Origin: Streptomyces sp. DHE7-1
GTDB taxonomy: Bacteria; Actinomycetota; Actinomycetes; Streptomycetales; Streptomycetaceae
DNA length: 64,000 nt
NCBI GenBank assembly: GCA_016432725.1
Contig: JACJDG010000003.1
Location: 1,178,001-1,242,000, forward strand
Direction of reading: 5' to 3'
Position numbers and translations under genes: made by a program. Numbering within the stretch: position 1 is the stretch's first letter; every line of letters starts with the position of its first letter. Shown here in pieces: positions 17,367 through 26,099 of the stretch. The notes beneath the pieces were generated by a model. It saw nothing but the letters and a program-made list of their open reading frames with translations, made no database searches and was not told where the DNA came from.

Positions 17367-18077
17367 TCAGGCGTCCCTGTGCCGCACACTCCACGCCCCC
17401 GCGCAGAGGGCGGCCGCCGCCCAGAGCCCCGCCACCCCGAGGCCGGTCCAGGGGCCGAGCGCTCCGTCATGGGTGCTGTGCAGGGCGACCTGGCCGGCCC
17501 GGTCGGGCAGCAGGTCGGCCACGCCCGAGGACATGTCGCCGATGACGAAGGACACGATCAGCAGGAACGGGATCAGCACGGAGAGCGTCGCGACGCCGCT
17601 GCGCAGCACGGTCGTGAGTCCCGCGGCGAACAGGGCCATCAGCGTGAGCTGGAGGCCGCAGCCCACGGCGCCGCGCAGCCCTTCGGTCCAGGCGGGGCCG
17701 GACCCGCCGAGGACTGCCTTGCCCACCAGCAGGGTCACGAGGCCGGTGAGCAGACCCGTCGCCAGCACCGGCAGGGCGATCGCCGTCACCTTCGCGGCGA
17801 ACCATCGCCGCCGGTCCGGTACGGCCGCCAGCGTCAGCCGCAGCGCACCGCCCCGGAACTCGGAGGAGACGGCCGTCGTGCCGAAGGCGATCGCGGCGAT
17901 CTGCCCGAAGTTGACGCCGAAGAACACGGAGAACAGCGGGTCGGTGCCGTCCGTGTCGGCGGAGGCGAGCGCGGAGAACGCGACGGTGGCGAGGAGGACG
18001 GCGGCCAGGCTGCCGACGAGCGAGCGCAGGGTACGGATCTTGATCCACTCCGCGTGCAGAACCGGGGTGAACGGCAT
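17367..18077 (-). CDS. ABC-2 type permease
   Basis: 236 aa, six predicted membrane segments (for example LVGSLAAVLLATVAFSALA, VTLLVGKAVLGG, LSVLIPFLLIVSFVIGD). The N-terminal LHAEWIKIRTLRS is the typical start of Streptomyces ABC-2 permeases, and the EFRGGALRLTLAAVPDRR loop is characteristic. It follows the ATPase gene with a TGACC-ATG junction of two bases, so one operon. Probably exports a drug, bacteriocin or peptide together with the ATPase; the divergent two-component genes may control it. Confidence 0.88.
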   Translation of the reverse strand: MPFTPVLHAEWIKIRTLRSLVGSLAAVLLATVAFSALASADTDGTDPLFSVFFGVNFGQIAAIAFGTTAVSSEFRGGALRLTLAAVPDRRRWFAAKVTAIALPVLATGLLTGLVTLLVGKAVLGGSGPAWTEGLRGAVGCGLQLTLMALFAAGLTTVLRSGVATLSVLIPFLLIVSFVIGDMSSGVADLLPDRAGQVALHSTHDGALGPWTGLGVAGLWAAAALCAGAWSVRHRDA

Positions 18078-18079
18078 GG

Positions 18080-19000
18080 TCAGACCTCCTGGGGCTGGGC
18101 GGTGAACTCGGCCTCGGCGGCCGTCAGATCGAGGTAGGCCTCTTCCAGCGTGGCCTCCTGGGCGGACAGTTCCAGCACGGGTACGCCCGCCTCCGAGATC
18201 AGGCGGCCGATGTCGTCCACGCGCGCGTGCCGTACGGTCCAGACGCCGTCCTCGTCCTGGGAGGCGTCGTGGCCGTGGCGGGTGAGCAGGCCGCCGAGCG
18301 CGCCGGCGTCGGTGGTGCGGATCCTGACCGAGGGGCGCACGCGGGCGTGGATGAACTCCTGGACCGGTGTGTCGGCGAGGAGACGGCCCCGGCCGAGGAT
18401 CACCAGGTGGTCGGCGAAGGCGGCCGTCTCGTTCATCAGATGGCTGGAGACGAGGACCGTACGGCCCTCGTCCGCGAGGCCCCGCAGCAGGGTGCGGATC
18501 CAGATGATGCCCTCCGGGTCCAGGCCGTTGGCGGGCTCGTCCAGCAGGACCACCTCCGGGTCGCCGAGGAGGGCGGCGGCGATACCGAGCCGCTGGCGCA
18601 TGCCCAGGGAGTACGTCCGCACCCGGCGGCGGGCCACCGCGGCGAGCCCGGTCCGCTCCAGGACGGTGTCCACCCGGTGGGCCGGGATGCGGTTGCTCAC
18701 CGCCAGGGCCCGCAGATGGTCGCGCGCGGTCCGGGAGCCGTGCGCGGCCCCGGCGTCCAGGAGGGCGCCCACCCGGCGCAGCGGGTCGGGGAGTTCGGCG
18801 TAGGCGCGGCCACCGATCGTGGCGGTCCCGGCGGTGGGCCGGTCGAGGCCGAGGACGAGCCGCATGGTGGTGGACTTGCCGGCGCCGTTGGGCCCCAGGA
18901 AGCCGGTGACGCGGCCGGGCCGGACGCCGAAGGTGAGCCGGTCCACGGCGCGCCGGCCGGCGTACTCCTTGGTGAGGTCTCGTACGTCGATGCTGGTCAT
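18080..19000 (-). CDS. ABC transporter ATP-binding protein (DrrA/CcmA type)
   Basis: 306 aa. Walker A GPNGAGKST, signature YSLGMRQRLGIAAAL, Walker B VVLLDEPANGLDPEG, H-loop VSSHLM. The GMRQRL signature and GLDPEG tail belong to the DrrA/BcrA exporter class, with a C-terminal domain of about 90 residues after the ATPase core. Start ATG 19000 is where homology begins (MTSIDVRDLTKEYAGRRAVD); a much longer in-frame extension upstream runs antisense through the sensor kinase and is rejected. Confidence 0.9.
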   Translation of the reverse strand: MTSIDVRDLTKEYAGRRAVDRLTFGVRPGRVTGFLGPNGAGKSTTMRLVLGLDRPTAGTATIGGRAYAELPDPLRRVGALLDAGAAHGSRTARDHLRALAVSNRIPAHRVDTVLERTGLAAVARRRVRTYSLGMRQRLGIAAALLGDPEVVLLDEPANGLDPEGIIWIRTLLRGLADEGRTVLVSSHLMNETAAFADHLVILGRGRLLADTPVQEFIHARVRPSVRIRTTDAGALGGLLTRHGHDASQDEDGVWTVRHARVDDIGRLISEAGVPVLELSAQEATLEEAYLDLTAAEAEFTAQPQEV

Positions 19001-19106
19001 GGCGAACAGCCTCGCGGGGAACGGGCGCCGGATCCTCCCCCGCCGGTGGACAGCCTCTCCCCGTGCGGGGGAGGTTCGCCGCCGTGGCCCCTGCGAGGAT
19101 GGGCCC

Positions 19107-20260
19107 ATGGTCCGCTTCCTGCGCCCGCTGTCGCGCGGGACGACGTACACACGCCTGCTGCATCTGTGGGTTCCCATGCTGCTGCAGAGCGTGTGGATGC
19201 TGGTCGACGAGTCGAAGCCCTGGGTGCCCGCGCTCGTGCTCGTCGCGGTCGGCCTCGTGCCCGCCGTGCGCGTGGGCGAGGGCGTCCAGGGCCGGCTGCT
19301 GCTGACACCCGGCGCGCAGGATCCCGGCATCTCCGCGACCCCGTCGACGAGTTGGCGGGACCGTGGCCGCACGGTGCTGTGGCTGGAGCTGCGGGTGCTC
19401 CTAGGCTGGGTGACGGCGCTCTGCACGGTGTGGATGCCGATCGCGGCGTACGAACTGGCGAAGTGCGCCTGGGGGCAAGCTCCTTCCGGGGTGCCCGTGC
19501 TGGACCTGCTGCCGCCGGGCCGGGCGTGGGCGCTGCTGGCGCCGGTGCCGCTGCTCGTCCTGTACGGGGCCGTCGTCGGACTCGGTGAGCTGATCACCGC
19601 GTGGGCCCGCCGGTTCCTCGGGCCGTCCGCCGCCGAGCGGCTCGCCGCGCTGGAGGAGCGCACCGAACGGCTGCTGGAACGCGCGAGGATCGCACGGGAG
19701 TTGCACGACTCCATCGGGCACGCCCTGACGGTGGCGGTGGTGCAGGCGGGGGCGGCGCGGGCCGCGGGTGATCCGGAGTTCACCGACCGGGCCCTGGAGG
19801 CCATCGAGGAGACCGGCCGGGCCGCACTCGACGATCTGGAGCGGGTGCTCGGGGTGCTGCGCGAGTCGGAGCGGCCGGCGAGCGCCCGGCCCACCCTGGC
19901 CGACGCCGACCGGCTGCTGGAGTCGGCCCGCGCCTCCGGCGCCAAGGTCGACGCCGAGGTGACCGGCCCGGTGGCGGCCGTACCGGGGCCGGTCTCGCGC
20001 GAGGGGTACCGGATCCTGCAGGAGGCGCTCACCAACGTGCTGCGGCATGCCGGGGCCGTACCGGTGCGGGTCCGGGTGGCCGTGCGCGGGAACGCACTCA
20101 CCCTGGAGGTCCGCAACCCGCTGCCGGCCGGGCTGCCCGTGTCCGGACGGGGCAGCGGGCTGCGCGGGATGCGCGAGCGCGCCGCGTTGCTCGGGGCAGT
20201 GCCCGCACGGGCCCCGACGAGGGCGACTGGCAGGTGCGTGCGGAGCTTCCGCTCGGTTGA
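19107..20260 (+). CDS. Two-component sensor histidine kinase, HPK7/NarX-like (one apparent frame break)
   Basis: About 384 aa after bridging. Four to five N-terminal membrane segments (residues 20-165), a short coiled region, then a HisKA_3 dimerisation domain with phospho-acceptor H200 in ARELHDSIGHALT, and a HATPase domain with N-box EALTNVLRHA and G-box GSGLRGMRERAALLG. The frame is lost at 20193-20196; GGGGG restores a LLGGSARTGPDEGDW ending with stop at 20258-20260, the normal end of this family. The response regulator ATG lies 14 bases on. Divergent from the ABC exporter, which is its likely target. Confidence 0.9.
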
Positions 20261-20274
20261 TCTACGCTGGCCGG

Positions 20275-20928
20275 ATGCCGGTCACCGTACTCCTGGTCGA
20301 CGACGAGCCCCTGGTGCGCGCGGGTCTGCGCGCCGTGCTGGAGTCGCAGCCCGACATCCGCGTGGTGGGTGAGGCAGCCGACGGGGCGGCGGTCATCCCG
20401 CTCGTGCGCCGGCTGCGGCCGGACGTGGTCGCGATGGACGTCCGGATGCCGCTGATGGACGGGATCGAGGCCACGCGCGCGGTGCTGCGCACGGTGGACG
20501 CACCGCCCAAGATCATCGTGGTGACCACCTTCGAGGACGACGAGTTCGTGTACGAGGCGCTGCGGGCCGGCGCCGACGGGTTCCTGCTGAAGCGGTCCCG
20601 GCCGGCCGAGATCGTCCACGCGGTGCGGCTGGTGGCGGACGGCGAGTCGCTGCTGTTCCCGGCGTCGGTGCGGCGCCTGGCCGACCGGTTCGGGCAGCGG
20701 CGCGCGGCCGGCGCACCGCTGACCGGGGCCGGTCTGACGGAGCGGGAGGCGGAGGTGCTGCGGCTGATGGCGCGGGGGCTGTCGAACGCGGAGATCGCCG
20801 CCCGGCTGGTGGTCGGGGCGGAGACGGTGAAGTCGCACGTGAGCGCCGTGCTGGCCAAGCTGGGGGCGCGGGACCGCACCCAGGCGGTGATCGCCGCGTA
20901 CGAGTCGGGGTTCGTCTCGCCGGGCTGA
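20275..20928 (+). CDS. LuxR/NarL-family response regulator
   Basis: 217 aa. Receiver domain with acidic pocket DD (9-10), phospho-acceptor D55 in DVVAMDVRMP, and Lys in LLKRSRP; LuxR-type HTH at about 150-215 with LTEREAEVLRLMARGLSNAE and TVKSHVSAVLAKLGARDR. Start ATG 20275 is the first codon of the conserved domain. Partner of the kinase 14 bases upstream. Intact and of standard length. Confidence 0.93.
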   Translation: MPVTVLLVDDEPLVRAGLRAVLESQPDIRVVGEAADGAAVIPLVRRLRPDVVAMDVRMPLMDGIEATRAVLRTVDAPPKIIVVTTFEDDEFVYEALRAGADGFLLKRSRPAEIVHAVRLVADGESLLFPASVRRLADRFGQRRAAGAPLTGAGLTEREAEVLRLMARGLSNAEIAARLVVGAETVKSHVSAVLAKLGARDRTQAVIAAYESGFVSPG

Positions 20929-21029
20929 CCCCGGCGGCGGCCGCCGGGCCGGCGGGGCCCGGCACTCGCAGGGGTGGGCCGGGCCGAGTACGATCCGCCC
21001 AACACGCCCGCGAGCTGGGAGGACGGACG

Positions 21030-22187
21030 GTGGGGCAGCTTACCGGCGGCGATCCCTCGCTGCTGCGAAGGATCAACTCCGCGGTGGTGCTGCACGCGTT
21101 GCGGGCCACGGACTGCGCGACACTCACCGAGGTCACCGGGGTCACCGGTCTGTCCCGGCCGACGGTCGAGGGCGTCGTCGAGGGGCTCATCGAGGCCGGT
21201 CTGGTGGTCGAGAAGGCCGCCGACGAGGGCACCGCGCGCCGTCAGGGGCGGCCCGCCCGCCGGTTCCGGTTCCGGGCCGAGGCGGGACACCTGCTGGGCC
21301 TGGAGATCGGTCCGCACCGGGTCGCCGCCCTCCTGTCCGACCTGGACGGGCGGGTGCTGGGCACGCAGGCCAAGGAGGTGGCCGAGACGGCGCCCGCGGA
21401 CGAGCGGCTGGACCGGCTGCGCGGGGCGGTCGCCGAACTGCTGCGCCGGGCCGGGGTGGCGCGCGGCTCGCTGCGGGCGGTCGGCGTGGCCTCTCCCGGG
21501 ATCGTGGAGGCGGACGGGACGGTACGGCTGGGCACGGCGCTGCCGGGCTGGACGGGCCTGCGGCTCGGGGAACGGCTGAGCCGTTCCTTCAGGTGCCCGG
21601 TGCTGGTGGAGAACGACGCCAACGCGGCGGCCGTCGCCGAGCACTGGAAGGGCGCGGCGACGGAGACCGACGACCTGGTGTTCGTCCTGGCCGGGCTCAG
21701 CCCGGGCGCGGGCGCGCTGATCGGCGGGCGGCTGCACCGGGGGTACGGCGGGGCGGCCGGGGAGATCGGCGCGCTGCATCTGCTGGGCCGGGAGGTGACC
21801 CCGGAGACCCTGCTGTCCACCACCGACGAGCCGCTGCACCCGCTGGACGAGCAGGCGGTCGCCGAGGTGTTCGCGCTGGCCCGGGAGGGCGACCAGCGGG
21901 CCGGGGCGGCGGTCGAACGGTTCATCCAGCGGCTCGTCCACGACGTGGCCGCGCTGGTGCTGGCCCTCGATCCCGAGCTGGTGGTGATCGGCGGCTGGGC
22001 GGCCGGCCTGGACGGTGTGCTCGATCCGCTGCGCCGCGAGCTCGCGCGCTACTGCCTGCGCCCGCCCAGGGTGGCGCTGTCCGCGCTCGGCGGGGCGGCC
22101 GTGGCCACGGGCGCGCTGCGGCTGGCCCTCGACCACGTCGAGGCGGAGCTGTTCGCGGTGGAGGGAACGGTCACCGCGCGGCGTTGA
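21030..22187 (+). CDS. ROK-family transcriptional repressor / sugar-kinase-like protein
   Basis: 385 aa. N-terminal winged HTH (about 10-70, ATLTEVTGVTGLSRPTVEGVVE), then a ROK domain. The DxGxT-like ATP phosphate motif seen in true kinases is changed (LGLEIGPHRVAALLSDL), suggesting a regulator rather than a kinase; VENDANAAAVAEHW matches the ROK sugar site, but the cysteine zinc motif of ROK repressors (CxCGxxGC) is absent, which is odd. GTG 21030 has GGGAGGA upstream. Convergent with a GntR regulator across a strong hairpin. Ligand unknown. Confidence 0.85.
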   Translation: MGQLTGGDPSLLRRINSAVVLHALRATDCATLTEVTGVTGLSRPTVEGVVEGLIEAGLVVEKAADEGTARRQGRPARRFRFRAEAGHLLGLEIGPHRVAALLSDLDGRVLGTQAKEVAETAPADERLDRLRGAVAELLRRAGVARGSLRAVGVASPGIVEADGTVRLGTALPGWTGLRLGERLSRSFRCPVLVENDANAAAVAEHWKGAATETDDLVFVLAGLSPGAGALIGGRLHRGYGGAAGEIGALHLLGREVTPETLLSTTDEPLHPLDEQAVAEVFALAREGDQRAGAAVERFIQRLVHDVAALVLALDPELVVIGGWAAGLDGVLDPLRRELARYCLRPPRVALSALGGAAVATGALRLALDHVEAELFAVEGTVTARR

Positions 22188-22212
22188 GACCGGTCGCGTG
22201 CTCGTCGTGGGC

Positions 22213-22260
22213 GCGGCGACGGCCGGCATGTCCGGCGCGGCGACGGCCGGCGTGTCCGGC
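22213..22260. repeat. Two tandem 24-base units in the ROK/GntR gap
   Basis: Two copies of a 24-base unit (22213-22236 and 22237-22260) differ at one position only (catg versus cgtg), followed by the first bases of a third. They lie outside the coding region, between the ROK stop and a terminator hairpin. Nothing suggests a function; a minisatellite-like slippage product is the simplest view. Confidence 0.8.
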
Positions 22261-22270
22261 GCGGAGAACG

Positions 22271-22309
22271 CCCGCCCGCGCCCCGGTGCGAGTCCGGGGC
22301 GCGGGCGGG
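22271..22309. terminator. 16-bp perfect hairpin between convergent ROK and GntR genes
   Basis: Bases 22271-22286 pair perfectly with 22294-22309 around a 7-base loop. Located between two genes pointing at each other, so it probably terminates both. All-G/C stem, no U-run. Confidence 0.8.
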
Positions 22310-22319
22310 AAGGCGTGGA

Positions 22320-23078
22320 TCAGGAGGCGCGCCGCTCGGGGTCGTGGTGTATCTCCACGTCGGGCGAGTCGCCGAAGGTCAGCCGGCAGGTGTCCGCGCG
22401 GTAGGTCGCCACGGAGAGCGCGGCGGTGCGGCCCTCGGCGAAGAAACGCGTGGTGACGACGAGGACGGGCGCGCCGGGCAGCCGGTCGAGGTCCTTGGCG
22501 TCGTCCGCGCGGGCCGAGCCCAGCTCGACGGCGCGGTCCTGGCCCTCGAGCTCCAGGCGCTGCAGCTCGCGGAGCACCGCACGCGCGCGTGCCGCGCCGG
22601 CGGCGTCGATCGCGGTCAGGTCGGGCACCGCGGCGTCGGGGACGTGGAGCAGCTCGGTGGCGACGCGCTGGCCGCCCGACATCCGCGAGCGGCGCACGAC
22701 GTGCACCGGCTCACCGGCGGCGGTCTCCAGGGCGGCGGCCACCGCGGCGGGCGGCGCGGAGCGGACGCAGTCCACGGGCTGCCAGGCGTCGTCGGCGGAG
22801 CCGGGCCAGGAGTGCTGCGGGCTGCCCACGGCCACGCCCACGCGCGGGGGCGCCACGGTCGTGCCGACGCCGCGCCGGCGCTGCAGCCGGCCCTCCAGCT
22901 CCAGTTGTTCGAGGGCCTGGCGGAGCGTGGCACGGGCGACGCCGAAGCGGGCGGCCAGATCGCGCTCGTTGGGCAGGATCTCGCCGACCGAGAACTCCGA
23001 GTCAAGTGCCTCGCTGAGCACGGTCTTGAGGTGCCAGTACTTCGGTTCCGGCACCGGTTCCAGCTGCGTGGTCCCCAC
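22320..23078 (-). CDS. GntR-family (HutC subfamily) transcriptional regulator
   Basis: 252 aa. Winged HTH at the N-terminus (FSVGEILPNERDLAARFGVA and TLRQALEQLELEGRLQRRRG) and a HutC/UTRA ligand-binding domain (from about 90 to the end, with AATELLHV-like and TRFFAEGRTAALSVATYRA segments). GTG 23078 is chosen because GGAGGA lies 6 bases upstream and homology (GTTQLEPVPEPKYWHLKTVL) begins here; a longer in-frame ATG start at 23144 would lie in an A/T-rich promoter zone. HutC regulators sense sugars, amino sugars or histidine breakdown products. Target not evident. Confidence 0.9.
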   Translation of the reverse strand: MGTTQLEPVPEPKYWHLKTVLSEALDSEFSVGEILPNERDLAARFGVARATLRQALEQLELEGRLQRRRGVGTTVAPPRVGVAVGSPQHSWPGSADDAWQPVDCVRSAPPAAVAAALETAAGEPVHVVRRSRMSGGQRVATELLHVPDAAVPDLTAIDAAGAARARAVLRELQRLELEGQDRAVELGSARADDAKDLDRLPGAPVLVVTTRFFAEGRTAALSVATYRADTCRLTFGDSPDVEIHHDPERRAS

Positions 23079-23407
23079 CCTGTCCTCCGCAAGTGCCGTG
23101 GTCCGGCGGTTTTTAGCGCCCTTGTTTATTAAAGGTTGTTGCACTTGTCTGCGACCATAAGGCGGCCCACCCCTTGGTCAAGACCAATCCTCGGTCCCTG
23201 AGGGAACACACAGGGGCGGCGGCGCGCAGCGTTCATACGGCGTTCGCACAGGTGGGCGGGTGCGACGTCCCGGAGGAGCCGGGCGCGCCGCGGCGCCCGG
23301 GGCGGTCAGCGCCGCGGAACTCGGGGCGGGCAAGGGGCTACCCGTCGGTAGCAATTGCTGACAAGCTGTCTACGGCGTCCGTCAGCAGACCAGACGAGGA
23401 GCACTCC
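23079..23407. promoter_or_regulatory. Divergent control region between GntR regulator and hydrolase
   Basis: No gene is seen in these 329 bases. Bases 23109-23160 are unusually A/T-rich and hold three TTGT half-site-like elements (23122, 23136, 23145), suited to the GntR promoter. Near the hydrolase there are two overlapping inverted repeats: GCTACC/GGTAGC (23337-23342 and 23347-23352, 4-base spacer) and the palindrome AGCAATTGCT (23350-23359). One or both may be operators, perhaps of the GntR protein; this is inference from position. Confidence 0.45.
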
Positions 23408-24236
23408 ATGTCCGCCACCGCCACCTTCCCGGTCCCCACCCCGCACGGCCCGAGGGACGTGACCGTCTCCTACGCGCGCGTGGGAGACGGTGCGCCACTG
23501 GTCCTGCTGCACGGCATCGGCCACCACCGGCAGGCCTGGGACCCGGTGGTCGACATCCTCGCCACCGAGCGCGAGGTGATCGCGGTGGACCTGCCGGGCT
23601 TCGGCGCGTCCCCGGCCTGCCGGGCGGCCTGACCTACGACCTGCCCACGACCAACGCCGTGCTCGCGGCCCTGTTCGAGGAGCTGGAACTCGACCGCCCG
23701 CACGTGGCCGGCAACTCGCTGGGCGGCCTGCTGGCCCTGGAGCTGGGCCGCGAGAGGCTCGTGCGGTCCGTCACCGCCCTCTCCCCCGCCGGGTTCTGGA
23801 CGCAGGCCGAACGCCGCTACGCCTTCGCGATGCTGCAGACCATGCGGGGCGTGGCCCAGCGCCTGCCGCTGCCCCTGGTGGAACGGCTGTCGCGCTCCGC
23901 GGCCGGGCGCACCGCGCTGACCAGCACCATCTACCGCCGCCCCGGCCGCCGTTCCCCGAGGCCGTGGTCGCCGAGACACTCGCGCTGGCCGGAGCCACCG
24001 GCTTCGGCGCGACCCTGCGAGCGGGTGTCACCGTCCGGTTCACGGACGATCTGCCGGGGCTGCCGGTCACCGTCGCCTGGGGCACCCAGGACCGGCTCCT
24101 GGTGCGCCGCCAGGGTGTCCGCGCCAAGACGATCATTCCGCACGCCCGTCTCGTACGGCTGCCCGGCTGCGGGCACGTCCCGATGAACGACGACCCGGCG
24201 CTGGTCGCCCGCGTCATCCTCGACGGCAGCCGCTGA
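23408..24236 (+). CDS. Alpha/beta-fold hydrolase (two apparent frame breaks)
   Basis: About 276 aa after bridging. HGIG oxyanion segment in LVLLHGIGHHRQAWD, nucleophile elbow GNSLGG (Ser), acid residue in TVAWGTQDRLL and catalytic His in LPGCGHVPM, so a complete triad is present across the frames. Breaks at 23610-23613 (CCCC to CCCCC gives FGASPGLPGGLTYDLP) and 23940-23943 (CCCC to CCCCC gives YRRPRPPFPEAVVAET). GAGGAG precedes the ATG at 23408. No signal peptide. Substrate unknown; resembles ester or haloalkane-type hydrolases only at fold level. Confidence 0.87.
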
Positions 24237-24265
24237 CCGGCCGAACGCCCCGGGGACGGCCCATT

Positions 24266-24287
24266 GTTCACCTGCGGTTCGCGCGCG
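24266..24287 (+). promoter_or_regulatory. PHO box (PhoP binding site) upstream of the PhoD-type phosphatase
   Basis: Two adjacent 11-base direct repeats, GTTCACCTGCG (24266-24276) and GTTCGCGCGCG (24277-24287), match the Streptomyces PHO-box unit G(G/T)TCAYYYRCG; the first fits nearly perfectly, the second partly. A TAGGTG -10-like element lies 15 bases downstream, near 24303, a fitting distance for PhoP activation. Directly ahead of a phosphatase gene, so phosphate-starvation control is likely. Confidence 0.65.
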
Positions 24288-24352
24288 CGCCGCGACGCCC
24301 CAGTAGGTGTGGCTCCGCACACCGGCCGGATCCCGTCCCTGGAGGCACAGCC

Positions 24353-25939
24353 ATGTCCCACCGTCCCTTCCCCGGCCGCCGCGGCGTGCTGCGCGGCTCC
24401 CTGGCCGCGTCGGCGGCCCTGACCCTGCCCGTGGGCCTCGGCGCGGCCCCCGCCTTCGCCCGCTCCGGGCGTCCCACGGCGGACTGGGGCGTGCAGACCG
24501 GCGACGTGAGCGCCGACTCCGGCCTGGTCTGGGTGCGTTCGGACCGGGCGGCCCGGATGATCGTGGAGACCGCGGCCACCGAGTCGTTCCGGAACCCGCG
24601 CCGGTGGCACGGCCCACTGCTGGGCGCCGGCACGGACTTCACCGGCACCACCCGGCTGCACGGCCTGCCCTCCGGCGAGCAGATCCACTACCGGGTGCTG
24701 CTCGCCGACCCCGACGACCCGCGCCGCACCGGCGAGCCGGTGACCGGCACCTTCCGCACCGCCTCCCGGCACCGCCGGGACGGCGTGCGCTTCCTGTGGT
24801 CGGGCGACCTGGCCGGGCAGGGCTGGGGCATCAACCCCGACCTGGGCGGCTACCGGATCTTCGACGCGATGGCGAAGCTGGACCCGGACTTCTTCCTGTG
24901 CAGCGGCGACACCGTCTACGCCGACGGTCCCGTCGCCGCCACCCAGGCCCTGCCCGACGGCGGCACCTGGCGGAACGTCACCACCGAGGAGAAGGCGAAG
25001 GTCGCCGAGACCCTCGCCGAGTTCCGGGGCAACTTCCGCTACAACCTGCTGGACGACAACCTCAGGCGGTTCAACGCCCAGGTGCCGTCGATCGTGCAGT
25101 GGGACGACCACGAGGTGCGCAACAACTGGTACCCGGGCGAGGTGATCGCCTCCTCGGACACCCGGTACACCGAGAAGAGCATCGACGTGCTGGCGGCGCG
25201 CGCCCGGCGGGCGTTCAGCGAGTACTTCCCGCTCTCCACCCTGCGGCCGGGCGCGAAGGAGGGCCGGGTCCACCGGGTGCTGCGCCAGGGGCCGCTGCTG
25301 GACGTGTTCGTGCTGGACATGCGCACCTACCGGGACGCCAACTCGCCCGACGACCAGACCTCGGACCCGCAGGGCATCCTCGGCCGTGAGCAGCTCGACT
25401 GGCTGAAGCGGGAGCTGGCACGGTCGCGGGCGGTGTGGAAGGTGATCGCCGCGGACATGCCGCTCGGTCTCGTGGTGCCCGACACCACGGAGGGCAGGCC
25501 GAACTTCGAGGCGGTCGCGCAGGGCGACCCCGGGGCGCCGCTGGGCCGGGAGCTGCAGATCGCGGAGCTGCTGCGCTTCGTCAAGCACCGCCGGATCACC
25601 GGCACGGTGTGGCTGACGGCGGACGTGCACCACACCTCGGCGCAGCACTACCAGCCGTCGCGGGCGGCGTTCACCGACTTCGAGCCGTTCTGGGAGTTCG
25701 TCTCGGGCCCGCTGAACGCCGGCGCCTTCCCGGCCAGCGCGCTGGACGGCACCTTCGGCCCGGAGCGGGTGTTCGTGAAGGCGCCGGCCGCGTCGAACGT
25801 CTCACCGGCCGGCGGCTACCAGTTCTTCGGCGAGGTCGACATCGACGGCGGCAGCGGCGAACTGACGGTACGGCTGCGCGAGCAGGACGGCACGGTGCTC
25901 TTCACGCGGACGCTGCAGCCGGGCCGGGTCGGTCAGTAG
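24353..25939 (+). CDS. phoD: Secreted PhoD-family alkaline phosphatase/phosphodiesterase
   Basis: 528 aa. Starts with a twin-arginine signal (GRRGVLRGS, hydrophobic stretch, A-F-A cleavage region near residue 36). The PhoD_N domain follows (GVQTGDVSADSGLVWVRSDR), then the calcium/iron metallophosphatase domain with LWSGDLAGQGWGIN, FLCSGDTVYADG, VQWDDHEVRNNW and LTADVHHTSAQ, which carry the metal ligands. Tat export with bound metals is standard for PhoD. A PHO box lies 66 bases upstream. Releases phosphate from phosphodiesters such as teichoic acid or phospholipid head groups (family knowledge). Intact. Confidence 0.93.
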   Translation: MSHRPFPGRRGVLRGSLAASAALTLPVGLGAAPAFARSGRPTADWGVQTGDVSADSGLVWVRSDRAARMIVETAATESFRNPRRWHGPLLGAGTDFTGTTRLHGLPSGEQIHYRVLLADPDDPRRTGEPVTGTFRTASRHRRDGVRFLWSGDLAGQGWGINPDLGGYRIFDAMAKLDPDFFLCSGDTVYADGPVAATQALPDGGTWRNVTTEEKAKVAETLAEFRGNFRYNLLDDNLRRFNAQVPSIVQWDDHEVRNNWYPGEVIASSDTRYTEKSIDVLAARARRAFSEYFPLSTLRPGAKEGRVHRVLRQGPLLDVFVLDMRTYRDANSPDDQTSDPQGILGREQLDWLKRELARSRAVWKVIAADMPLGLVVPDTTEGRPNFEAVAQGDPGAPLGRELQIAELLRFVKHRRITGTVWLTADVHHTSAQHYQPSRAAFTDFEPFWEFVSGPLNAGAFPASALDGTFGPERVFVKAPAASNVSPAGGYQFFGEVDIDGGSGELTVRLREQDGTVLFTRTLQPGRVGQ

Positions 25940-25963
25940 GACCCGGCCGGCGCCCTCGGGTCC
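25939..25963 (+). terminator. Hairpin directly after phoD
   Basis: GGACCCG (25939-25945) pairs with CGGGTCC (25957-25963) around an 11-base loop, beginning at the last base of the stop codon. Plausible terminator of the phoD message. Confidence 0.6.
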
Positions 25964-26099
25964 CGTACCCTCGATGCCGTGCCGCGCACCGGCGTCATCC
26001 CCCGGAGCGCGGCACGTCCCGGGTCCCCGCCAACTCCCGTCCGGAGGGCGTTCTCGCAGGCCGGAACGGTTGTCAGTGGTCGCCTCTACGGTTTCTCCC

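Noticed and set aside
19001..20116. N-terminal extension of the ABC ATPase at 18080-19000
   Set aside because: The extension would run antisense through the histidine kinase and has no homology; the conserved ATPase N-terminus begins at ATG 19000.
22213..22260. Start of a CRISPR-like or regulatory repeat array
   Set aside because: Only two direct 24-base copies without spacers, next to a terminator; a slippage duplication is sufficient.
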